DNA from: Polytrichum commune
Taxonomy: Eukaryota > Streptophyta > Polytrichopsida > Polytrichales > Polytrichaceae
Assembly: GCA_950295325.1 (NCBI GenBank)
Contig: OX485805.1
Location: 13,877,501 to 13,941,500 of the forward strand
Length of the DNA: 64,000 nucleotides
Direction: 5' to 3'
Shown piece after piece: positions 1-11,300 of this stretch. The position numbers and the translations under genes are program-made. The notes under the pieces were generated by a model, which did not search any database, had not been told where the DNA came from, and was given only the letters and a program-made list of their open reading frames with translations. Position 1 is the first letter of the stretch; every line of letters starts with the position of its first letter.

Positions 1-499
1 TAACTCCTTATGCACAAAAAGTCTCATGAGCAAAATGAAGACTATGCATACAAATCATAGCCTACATATTAATAGTCTTATTGGTAAAGATGCAAAGAAA
101 TAACCAACTTCTTTTACTGCAATGTTGAGTAAAAATCCTTGAATAATGAACAACAAATTTGGAAAAAGTCCACATGTGAGCAAAATTCTGTTTGTAAAAT
201 CAAAATATTGATATAAAATTTTCTTATTAGAAAATTGTCAATTTTATCATAATACTCTAGTACTAAAGAACTTTATGAAACATGTATTGTCAGAGGTTAA
301 AGATTCAACAAATATAACAACTTTTATAAGAGTCTTAAGTGGATATCATTAAATACTTTATCATTTGAGAACCCACATGTCAGAATAAACAATATTTAAA
401 CATGAAAAAATGGGAATTGGCATAAAGTGAATAATTTTGAGAATATATTCTTTGGATTCATCTATAGAGTATTGCTTTCTAGATTTATCTAGAGTGTTC
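1..499. other. AT-rich intergenic sequence
   Basis: I see no gene, RNA or clear repeat unit here. The sequence is AT-rich with short A/T runs and frequent stops in all frames. Confidence 0.5.
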
Positions 500-1510
500 T
501 CAAAGAAAAATCTCATCCCATGCATGCATGCATAGTACAATGCAATTTCATATGGAATTTATTTTACTTTTATTTTTGTGAAAACTATTTGAAGAAGAGA
601 GAGCATTTTTGCAAGGAATCTACATATAAAAAAGATATCAATTGTTTTTTACAAAAAGAAATGATGAAAGGAGGGCATTTTGTTGTATGGAGTTTGTAGA
701 TGAAGAAACACAATTTATGACATGTACACATGAACACATGCATGATACAATAGGATTATGTACAAAAATTGATTCCTGTTACTTTTGATGAAATGAAGGC
801 ATTTTTACAGAAGATTTGTGGATGAGAAAAACAAACACACCAAAACAATCAATTTTTTTTGGGGGGGGGGTCAATTCGATCATGTCAATTATCTGATCAT
901 GGAAATTGTGGATGAAAAAAATCATCCAAATCAAAGATTTATATCCAAAGTGTTGTCAAAGAAAGATCTCATAGCATGCATAGTATTGAACAATACAATT
1001 CCATATGCAATTTAATATACTTGTATTTATATGGCAAGTAATTGATGAAAAGAGGGCATTTTTGTATAGAATTTGTAATTCAGAATTTACTTTTCTCTTT
1101 GAGGAAAGGAGGGCATTTTTGTATGGAGTTAATTACGATATTATCAAAGAAAAATCTCATGCCATGCACATATCCGCACTAGAACCCAGTGGCCATGGAA
1201 GAAAACTCTAGCTTTATTTAGAGTCAAAGTTATGTTTGATAGTCATGCCATCCTATTATTTGTTTTTTACTCATATTTTTGATGTGGTCTTTTTTTCATC
1301 CACAAATTTCATGCATGAATGCCCTCATTTCATCAAAAAAAATTCATAATAAAATAATAAAATAAATTAAGAATCCCATGCCATGTCATGCACACATGCA
1401 CAATATAGTATGATCTTGTACAAAACTTCAATTATGTTTATATTTTCATAAAAGATTTGATGAAATAAATGCAATTCTGCATGAAAATTCTGGATTAAAA
1501 AACAATCATA
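500..1510. repeat. Degenerate tandem array, ~220-bp unit
   Basis: Two landmarks recur in order. A CATGCATG-like box occurs near 516, 735, 970, 1158 and 1378. An AGGAGGGCATTTTTGTATGG-like box occurs near 594, 662, 790, 1046 and 1104. Spacing is roughly 190-235 bp. The short open frames at 818-1211 are pieces of these units with no protein-like features. An inverted fragment of the box lies near 1295-1325. The array is old and indels blur the unit length. Confidence 0.55.
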
Positions 1511-3357
1511 CAAACCAATCTAAATTCAAGCATACTATGAACTTTGATTGGTTTTACATTAGGCATATGAACTCCAAATTTGAAATTTCAAACTTCCACA
1601 TATGTACCTCCTAAATACCTTTGACTTTTTTTTTAATCTTTTTATGGTGGGACTCCCTCATCCATCCCATCATCCAAAGTTTTTGAAATAAGAATTCCAC
1701 TAGTTGCCCCAAACATGAGAATTTTAATTTTCTGACCATTGGATTTTCTCAAAATTTGGTGAAATGGAAATATTTTTACTCGCATGTCTTTATTTTCACA
1801 TGCATGCGATTGGAATAAATATGTTGATGATAGTGGGTTGAATTGCCCTTGACGAGGGTGGTATGAAAGTTCCAAGTTCATTGCAATGCACTTCAACAAA
1901 AAAGGGTTAAGCACAAGTGAACCTCAAAATGCCCCTCCCCCCTCCACATTATTACTCTATGAATCATGGAATTTGGACATTGGATGGAAATCCTAGGAGG
2001 ACACAATCTTCAATTGCAAGATCCTCATTCATAATACAATCAACATGTATGTTATCGATAAATCATTCAATAGCGGACCCCTCAAAGAAAACACCATAAT
2101 TTTTATCAAAGTAAACACATGGCTTAACCTAGACTCATACATGTCATCTTCAAAATGAGCTTAGGTGGCAGCCGAACATACTTACAAAACAAAATGTTGA
2201 AATTTTTATTCCAATTGACACGAAGGAAGGCAAGAATCTTCCTCTGTCTTCACCTCCATCCAATGGTGATTCCTCATTGCAAGCTTACACAAAGTTGGCA
2301 ACCCAATTACAACCAAGTAAATGTAACAATATCTCCTCCCCTCTACCATTCGCTTCCCACCTTATGTCTTCCTTGAGCCTTTCTTGCCCTCGTATACATT
2401 GTCTTCATTGAAACTCTAATAAGTGGAGTATCCAAGAAGCTATGATATTACCAAAGAAAACATAACTCAAGTTTCTACAACTACACTAGATATTGTGTTT
2501 AGTGTCATGTGGTATCTATGTCACTATGTCTTCATAATTTGCGATTACAAAGCAAAAGGCTGAAACTCTTTAGGTGCTATGAGCACATATAGATTTATGA
2601 TGTAATAGAACATGGGAATCAGTAGTGACTATTTATGGATGACATAGGTGCAAAAATTAGTTTGAATGAACCATGATACTAAACTAAGACATGTATGAGT
2701 AAATTCTTTACAAGTCTAGAGCTCATCTCGAAAAGGGGAAGTAGCATGTGGGCAAAGAGGCTCTTCATTCATGCTTGCTACATACGGAGTGTGAGGCCAA
2801 ACCCACCACCCTTAAGCGTCCTAGTCCGGGTGATGGTCTTGAGAATCACATGTAGTGTATGTAGCGTGAAAATTGATCTCTTCACATCCTTAAGCATTCA
2901 TGTCATTGTGAATCACTTTGTTTATTAGAAGTAGCCTCTTGGCTCGTGGTCGCGTTGGCCTTTTCTAGGGTCCAACCGGCGGCCTTGGCAACACAAGCTC
3001 TCAAGGATATTCCCCCTTGGCCTTTGATTATCCTTTCCTTCACATTGCCCTTGCTAGAGTCTTCCACTTTATCCATTTTTTATAAGTGATTGAGTTTTAC
3101 CAAAAAGGACATAAGTGTTGAAAAACACTCCCTCAATGGTTAATCACAATTACAATTGCCTTTGAGGCCACACGTGATTCTAGATAAACTAATGCTTTAA
3201 CTACTTGGCTTGCACTACAAAGTCTAAACACCTAATGTAATGGTTTCTAGAAATACTAATGTATGGTTATTTAGGACCAGCCTTGACTAGCTTCCCATGT
3301 TAATTTGATGTGTTGATAAACTAATGCTTCTCACATCAACCCCCTTTCGGGCAACTC
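1511..3357. other. Intergenic sequence, no recognised gene
   Basis: No supported gene. Short open frames at 1642-1914 (-), 2155-2376 (+) and 2695-2928 (+) have no recognisable domain. 2940-3060 is slightly more GC-rich but remains unassigned. Confidence 0.4.
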
Positions 3358-3752
3358 CAAGGCTTAGCCCACCGAGTTCCCAAGTCCAACAGTCCCGGCT
3401 TAGCCAACGAGTTACCAGGTCCAGCAGTCTTGGCTTGGCCAACGAGTCACCGAGTCCAACAGTTTGTCTTGGCCACCGAGTTCCCAGGTCCAGCAGTCTG
3501 GCTTGGCCAACGAGTTCCTAGGTCCAGCAGTCTGGCTTGGCCAACGAGTTCCCAAGTCCAGCAGTCCCGGCTTGGCCAACGAGTCACCGAGTCCAGCAAT
3601 CTGTCTTGGCCACCGAGTTCCCAGGTCCAGCAGTATGGCTTGGCCAACGAGTTACCGAGTCCAACAGTCTGGCTTGGCCAACGAGTTCCCAAGTCCAGCA
3701 GTCCGGCTTAGCCACCGAGTTCCCAAGTCCAACAGTCCCGGCTTAGTCCACC
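3358..3752 (+). repeat. Minisatellite, 34-35-bp unit, ~12 copies
   Basis: The word CGAGT recurs at 3373, 3408, 3443, 3477, 3511, 3545, 3580, 3614, 3648, 3682 and 3716, a step of 34 or 35 bp. Each unit reads roughly CTTGGCCAACGAGTTCCCA followed by GTCCAGCAGTC. Because the unit is not a multiple of three and lacks stops, long overlapping open frames appear on both strands. They are artefacts of the repeat. Two sub-variants alternate (GAGTTCCCA and GAGTCACCG), suggesting a higher-order pattern. Confidence 0.93.
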
Positions 3753-5574
3753 AAACTAAAGCTCACCATAACTACCTAAGCACCTAATTGCTCAAAGGCC
3801 CACATGCGAGCCTTTTAGCTACACTCTTAAATGTAATCCCCTCAAGATGCTTAATCGGACAATTGCTAACTCTTTTATTCTTCGGCTAATAAGCTAACTA
3901 ATTACCTAACATCACTAACTAATCCACACACGTGGACCCAAACTCTAAGAGCTCACCTCCTTGAGAGGACTAGAGAGAGAGCTTAACTCCTTCACTTCAC
4001 TAAAAACTAATCAACCCACACACGTGGCTCAAGCTCTAAGAGCTCACCTCCTTGAGGGAACTAGATGGAGAGAGAGAAAAATAAGAGAGAAACCAAGTAG
4101 TAAAGAGGGAGAGAGGGAGAGAGGGAGAGAGGGAGAGAGGGAGAGAGAGGTGAGGATAGGGTGAGAGGATTAGCACCCCCAATCACAATCCTTTAACCTT
4201 CTCCTCCAAAGTAGGGACTAATCCCCATCCACCAAGCTTCCTTCTTCCTGAACTACCAAGGTGGATCCAAAAGTGGGCATTTAACCCGTGGAGCTCACCT
4301 TGCTTCACCTTACCCCTTACTCACATAATCAAGGCATTATCCTATTGAACTCAACCCTTGAAATAACCACCCAACACATTCTAAAGCCTAAACTTAAATC
4401 CAAACCACACTTCACTCTTTTTATGTTTTGTGAATAATCATAACACATCAAAGTCAAACTAAAATTGGTTTCGAAGAGTTAATCACCACATGTGGGCACC
4501 ATTTTGGGCTCACACGGAGCTAGAAATTATATCTATCTATATTTTAAGGGTCTACATGATTATGATTTGTGCTTGTGTGTAAAATTTCAATAAGCTATGT
4601 TTCAAAGTGCATTTATTATGAATAGTGAATGTTTAAATTGGCTCAAATCACATTTGGGACATTGTAGGGTCCCCATTCATGTGAAACTTTCACAAATATC
4701 TTCTATGAATTCCTACTCTTAACTTGTTTCCAAGAGTTGGAATTTGGACACAAGAACCTCTTTTTATCAAAGATATTTATGATTCCATAGTGATTCCATT
4801 GCAATCCATTGGTGAAAAATGTTTACATCTTGCACACTAAATTTTAACTTATTTTTGTTTATTAAAAGTGTAGCTCTTTAAGTAATGTATAATTCCATGT
4901 ATAGTAAACATGGATGTATATGCCATCTATTACCACAAAAAATATTGAGCAAAAAATATATTTAATTTGCATCCATGTCTATCCTTCCAAACATTCTTAT
5001 TTGGACTAATATCCTTGTGGGATCAGGAGGAAACTGATGATGGCCAATTGTAACGGAAGGAAGAACAAAGGGGACCCAAAAAGATATGAAAAAGAAAATG
5101 TTGCCCAAGACTAATAATGTGGCTAAATAAAACCGTGTGAAATATGCTTTTTTCCCCCCAAAACATGAACAAATATAACTCCAATAGCTGGTTATCATGT
5201 TAGTTACATAGGATCTCAAGTGCGGACCCAAATGCGACGTTTTGAGGCAACTCACCAATTAGACTAACTAACTAACGTGAACGCTACACTATATAGTCCT
5301 ATTACTGTGGACCACAATAAATTTCTAAGGTCCATGCTAAATCTTACAATGAGAATCAGTATGCAACCTATGCTAAAATTCTAGTAGGAAATTAGTGTGG
5401 GCCACATTAGTCCCCCCCCCCTAGAAAAACAATGGGTGATTATTTTATTTTGTGCTACTTTTGTCTCATAACCAATATTCAATGTGTTAGTTAGGGATCT
5501 TCACAAAGACTTGAGGGAAGACCCGTGGTCTTGGACCCATGTTATTTCCACGTTGACTAGAAAATTAGTGTCCA
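3753..5574. other. Intergenic sequence with a GA-rich tract
   Basis: There is no supported gene. 4066-4150 is a purine tract containing about five GGGAGAGA units. Two near-identical ~50-bp segments (around 3910-3965 and 4008-4062) share ACACACGTGG and GAGCTCACCTCCTTGAG, a short direct repeat ~100 bp apart. The remainder shows nothing I can name. Confidence 0.5.
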
Positions 5575-5965
5575 AGTGAATGTAAGTGAATGAAAGATGG
5601 ATGTAAAGTCTACATGGAATCCTACGTGGCATCAAATGGATCACGTTTCATGGTCACTTGGATTATTTTCGAAAACCACATCTTGCAAGTATGCCGAACA
5701 CAAATACTGGGAGACCATGCCACTTGGAATCTCACAACTGTTGATTTATTATATTTTGTAGTGTGTGAGGACCCTACATGAATAGAAGTTTGTTGAAATA
5801 GCATTTTGTTGAGGGCCCAGTCACATATGACTTCACGCTACACTTGAGGGCCTGTGGCCACACTACATGATTTTGGAAGTGTTGTGAGACGGCCTTTGGA
5901 CACTTTCTTTTGGGCTCTCATAATTTCATGGTCACGGCTCTTGGGTCGTGTGTGAAGTGGCCCTT
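5575..5965 (+). repeat. Dispersed ~500-bp repeat, copy 1 (partial)
   Basis: It runs from GATGGATGTAAAGTCTACAT to TCGTGTGTGAAGTGGCCC. The same sequence recurs at 5966-6462 and at 41828-42335. This copy lacks the first ~110 bp present in the other two, so the two upstream copies form an overlapping tandem pair. It has no coding potential. Confidence 0.85.
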
Positions 5966-6462
5966 CACATATGAGATTGAGAGCCTGTGACCATTACACT
6001 TCAAACACTCTCATTGGTGGAAAAGGCGGAGCCAATCCAAGTTCGCTTCACACTATGCTCGAGGGACCAACTGAGTAAGTGAATACAATATGGATGTAAA
6101 GTCTACATGGATTCCTACATGGCATCGAATGAATCATGTTTCATGATCACTTAGATTATTTTCCAAAACCACCTCTTGGAAGTAGGCTTAACACAAAACT
6201 AGGAGAACATGACACTCTGAACGCTCACCACCGTTGATTTATTTTATTTTATCATGTGTGAGGACCCATATGAATAGAAATTCATCGAAATAGCATTTGG
6301 TTGAGGATCCGGTCACGTATGACTTCACACTACAGTTGAGGATCCATGACCACAGTACATGATTTTGGAGGTGTATTGGGACAACCTTTGGACATTTTCT
6401 TTTGGGCTCTCACAATTTCATGGTCACGGCTCTTGGGTCGTGTGTGAAGTGGCCCTTATTTA
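5966..6462 (+). repeat. Dispersed ~500-bp repeat, copy 2, abutting the PRP40 leader
   Basis: It begins with CACATATGAGATTGAGAGCC and ends with GTGTGAAGTGGCCC at about 6455. It matches 41828-42335 along its whole length. The repeat stops where the GC-rich leader of the splicing-factor gene begins, so it supplies the proximal upstream sequence of that gene. Confidence 0.85.
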
Positions 6463-6789
6463 GTGTAGCTAACAAGTGCGTGCGGTTGGGCCCTAATCTA
6501 GTGGAGGGACGGACCAATGGGAAGGCTCGAAAAGAGGGGGGACAGCCCGGGAAGTAGGCCCTATGGCCGCTGGCCTCAGAGAGAGAGAAGAGAGAAGAGA
6601 GAAGAGAGAGAAAGACGAAGAGAAAGGACAGGCTCGTCGGGAGGGTTTCGCTTCGCTTTCGCTTTCCTTTCCTCTCCTTTCCTTTCCTTAGTCTGGCGCT
6701 CTTCGTTGCAGCGAACGGGAAGCTGAGAGCGCCATAGCAAAAAAACCGTGGCCACAGCGTTGAATGCGTCGACTGGAGCGTCCAGCCTG
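6463..6789 (+). promoter_or_regulatory. Probable core promoter and 5' leader of PRP40
   Basis: GC content rises sharply after the upstream repeat ends. The leader has a GA-rich tract (6580-6640) and a pyrimidine-rich stretch (6655-6700). The transcription start cannot be fixed; a weak TTATTTAG sits near 6457. An upstream ATG at 6517 opens a 69-codon frame that stops at 6726, 63 nt before the main ATG. If transcription starts upstream of 6517, this is a uORF that could lower translation of the main frame. Confidence 0.5.
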
Positions 6790-8337
6790 ATGGCGCAGCA
6801 GCAGTCAGTAGGGCCGCCGGGAGCAGGGCGGGGCCGCGGGATGACGCTTCCAGCGTGGATGAAAGGTTAGCTTAGCTTCTCTTCTCTGCTCTTCTCTCTT
6901 CCCTTCTCTCGTGCCATTTAGGGTTTAAGCAAATGGAGTGGCAAGGCTCAGAGAATCACATGCAAGCGGCGGACGGATGCGGTGGTGGTGGTGGTGAGAG
7001 GATGAACGTTTGGTTTCGCATAGGACCGCGAGGTGGCCGTAGGCGGTGGAAGCCGCGGAACTGAGTTTTTGATTGAGTTGGGGGAATGAGCATGGGGTGT
7101 GGTGTTTTCGTGAATGGGGATGATGAGTCTGTTACAATCGTTTGGGAAAGCGCTGGACTTCTGATAGGTGGACGATTATTTTTATTTTCTATTTTTTGGT
7201 TTAAGGGGTGAGCTAGGGTTTCTTCCATCTGGCTCCCAGGGAGTAGATTGGACAGCATATAATTGGTGATCATGGAACTCGATCATGAATACCAAAAGAA
7301 ACTGTCTTTTTTTGCGTCTGGTTGTTCTGAATATTGGAAATTTGAGTGACCTCCTCGCGGTCGGAAATTGGTGTTTTGATGTGTTTTTCGGTCATGGTAA
7401 TCATCATGTCAGGAGGGGGAGGTATGTGGAGACGGGCTATTAATTTTTTTAAGTCTTACGTTGTAGAAATTGGACAGTGGGGTTCTGGTGTTTGTCAGCG
7501 ACTAACGAGTATACAGTTTTGTGCTTGTATGGAGGAACATCAAATTAGGACAAAACTATGTGTTACATAATCTGAAATAACGTGGAAATTATTGTGGTTG
7601 AGAAGCAGGTGGTCCGCCATCCCCAGGCATGGCATCGGGTCCAGGTCCCCAGCAACCTCACCTACAAAACAATGCAGGAGCAACTGGAGTAATGGTGCGT
7701 GCTCTATCTTGTGTAGACCTGCATGGTCAATTCAGTATATTCCTGAATGGTCCATTTACTGGAGGTTTTGCTAGAGTAGTGCTCAAAGTGCTGCCGTATT
7801 TACTGACTGGATGATCTTCTGTGTGATCCTTTTCATGTAGCCTCCAAGGATGATGGGAATGGGACCTTCCGGAGCGCCCCCAAGTTATCAAGGCGCACCT
7901 CAAATGCAGGTGTGACACTCACTAAGTCTTTGCAGAGGATTTTGTACACTTTCATGTTATCAGTCAGCTTTGATGATTCTGAAGTTATCACTTGGCCTTG
8001 GCATCTCTCTTATTATGACCTGGAGCTCACAAGTTTTGCTTGTGCGAGTCAACATGCAGTTCCGGCCTGGAGGTCCTCCTCAACAAGGGCAGCAGTTCAT
8101 GGGTCCTGGGGGCCAACAGTATCGTCCTGGACCAGGCATGGGCCCTCCACAGCAATTAGGCATGCCCCCCAGTATGCAGGGAATGAATCCTCAACAATCA
8201 CAGCAGTTTGCTCCTCCTCAAATGCAGCAACGGCCACCACCACAACAGCCCCAAGGACAGCCTTCTTCACAAGGTTTAGGTCTGCCATATGGGGTCCAGC
8301 CCAGGCCTTTGCCTGCAGGACCTCCACCTTCTCAACA

Positions 8338-8376
<39 letters not shown>

Positions 8377-11300
8377 GCAGCAACACCAACAGCAACCACC
8401 ACAGCAGCCTCACACTGGGCCACCGCCACCTGGTCCAGGCAATCATGCATTGCAACCAGCATCTTCTTTCCCTGTACGTTTACTTGTTGCATCTTGCTGT
8501 GCAGTGAAGTAAAGCAAAGCTTTTAATTCATGTAATGTGAGGCATTCATGTCCTTGCTTTTTTGCTTTTCATTGTGTCTCTTAGAGTTGGTTCATGTATA
8601 GTGCAAAGGCAAGGGTGTGGCTTCATGTAGATATCTGGAATAAATTTCCCAGAATATATCTCTACCTGAACGCTTTAAAAAAAATGAAAATGCTATAATG
8701 TATTCCCTTCTGTGTGGATTTTCTGGGCACTTCTCATCTTCCAGACCTTTCTCTCAATGTTCAGTGTCATCTGGCTTAATCACTCCTTTTCAAGTCTCTA
8801 GTCAGCTGCAAGCTCAGCAGCCGCAGCCTGGCAACCAGCCATGGCCTGTGGTTGGAAGTCAAAGTAACACTAATTCTGGTCCAGTACAACCTGTCCAACC
8901 CCCTTCAGCATCTGAAAGTCTGACCTATCATATGATGACTCTCATTTCTGAGTGTGGTTTATTAAAGAGCTATTGCAGTTGAAGACACAAAAATGCACTT
9001 GGTTTGAACTGTTTCCACTAATCTGACTTCATGTTCTTGATCAGGGCCTTCCAGTTACCGCACCTGTAATGGGTGCAGCAGATTGGCAAGAACATCAAGC
9101 TCCAGATGGTCGGAGGTATGCTTGAAATCCAAGTTTTTGATTTCATTGTTGTTGCTCTTGCACAGCATTGTTGCTGCAGCAAATAAATCAAGTGTATCTT
9201 ACTTGCTAGAAGGAGTGGAATTATCATTGCTATACCTGATAGGAATGATGGTACCTGAGAGGTTTCCTTAGTTGACAAAAATTATAATGCACTTTCAATG
9301 ACATGGAGTCCTTTCCTGGGGGCTCATTCAAAATTTGTGTATTGGATAACTTCATAAAACCGATGGTGTTTTCAGTATTTGTGAGGGGTGATAGTCTCAA
9401 AAGTCATCTATGTGGTTAGATGAGCAAGCTCTTATGTCCAGTAAATAGTCTGGTACAGAACAGTTTCATTAACATAAGGAATTTTGGGAAGAGTTTTGTT
9501 GACATAGATTTTACTGTAGTCCACAGGTAGTATAGTGTCTCAACTGATTTGGTGGTATTACTGTTGTCTCAGGTATTATTACAACAAAAGAACAAAGCAA
9601 TCAAGCTGGGAGAAACCAGTAGAGCTGATGACTCCAACTGAGGTAAAGAGGGTTTGCAGTCTTCTCACATTTTGTGTGAGCAATGTATCTACGAACTTTA
9701 ATATGTCAAGGGGTCTGGTAAATAAGTTGCTACTATATTGAACTACTATATAGTGCTTTGCTTATGCACAATAGCATATAGCTGACACATTGGTTGTCTT
9801 TGAACGTTCACCGAGTAGAGCACAGAGCACCCAATATCAAAGTTCAACCATTCAATTTAACTTCTATGATGAAGCTAACGTTGATTTAATAACCTTGCCT
9901 AGGATGTTTATGAATCACAAAATCAAGACTATGCAACCATACTCATCAGGGGCTTTTTGATGGAAAGAGGATTTTAACTGTCACCTCATGGCTTGGGAGA
10001 TGTTCAGTGGTTAGAAATATTGAATGTATAAGTTAGGTTATCACTTGATGCTGTAGGAACCTGATATCATAAGACTGTATGTATTAAAACACTTCAGTGG
10101 CAATTACCATCCTGTTTATGTTGCTACTCTGGGCTGATAGGATCTCTTGACTGATGTCTGTTGAGGTGACAGCGAGCAGATGCATCAACTGTATGGAAGG
10201 AGTTCACAACTCAAGATGGCAGAAAGTAAGCGACTGGGAGTCTGTGTGTAGCTATTTTGCTTGTACATATGTAGTGTTTACCTCTTTGGATGCAATTTTA
10301 TCATGGCTAAACAATTACACTACGTAATGATTGTTCTTATTCTGCTTTGTCCATGTGTGCTGGCCAGGTACTATTATAATAAGGTCACAAAGCAGTCAAA
10401 GTGGGTAATGCCAGATGAGATGAAGGTATGCAACTCCAAATTTTCTCAATGTTGAGTTTCATGGATGTGAGGTCTAGTTAAGGGTCTTGATTATTGTTAT
10501 TTTCTGGACACATAGTTTTTGTACCTAGATGTAATTGTATATAGTTTGTTTCCCTTTTAAGGAGGTTCACTTGTACAGAATTTGAAGTTGGACTTCAAAT
10601 GTTTGGTAGATTTCTATTTAGCTTGTAGCTGATATACTATCTTATTGGTGAATTGGATGCAGGTTGCTCGTGAGCTAGCAGAGAAAGCAGCAGGACTTCC
10701 ATCATCAGTTGCAGAGCCTGCACTTGCTGTTACACCCCCAACAGCCACAAAGCCGCCATCTGTTATCTCTCCATTTCTGTCCCAGACTGCTGTTGCAGTT
10801 CCTGCTCCAACCACCCCTACACCAACAGCTCCAGTAGCCTCTGCTGTACCTCCAGCAGTCCCTAAAGCCTTGTAAGATTTGGTCTCCTGAGGATTATGTT
10901 TGCAGCTATGTTGTCTCACCTTTTCCATGAATGTTAAGATTAATGTCAATGGAGAAGGAATTCTCATAATTTTAGGCAATCTGTAAAGTTGTTGTCTTCG
11001 TGGTGCTAATGATGGAGATATGAATTAGGTCAATAAAATGAGTTATTGTTGCATGGACACTATTTACAGTGTGACTTCTATGTTTGGATCTTATATAACC
11101 AGGGCTGCAAACGATGCTGCTGTGAAGAAAGAGGTCAAAGAGGAGCTTGTGGATGAAGCATCTGCTCAAGATCTTGAGGTATGTACTGGGGTTTGTGTTT
11201 TTCTTCCTTGGAAGCTTGAGCTTTGTGTTCTGGTAGACCACTTCTTCCACATGACTAGTTTTATCCATGTAAAAGCTCCATCTAAGGTTATTCAGACATT

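Noticed and set aside
3430-3787. Overlapping 60-107-codon frames across the minisatellite
   Set aside because: They exist because a stop-free 34-35-bp unit is repeated; all frames and both strands are open.
8097-8526. Ala-, Ser- and Thr-rich frames over PRP40 exon 4
   Set aside because: Shadow frames of the CAG/CAA tract; the Gln/Pro frame is in phase with neighbouring exons.
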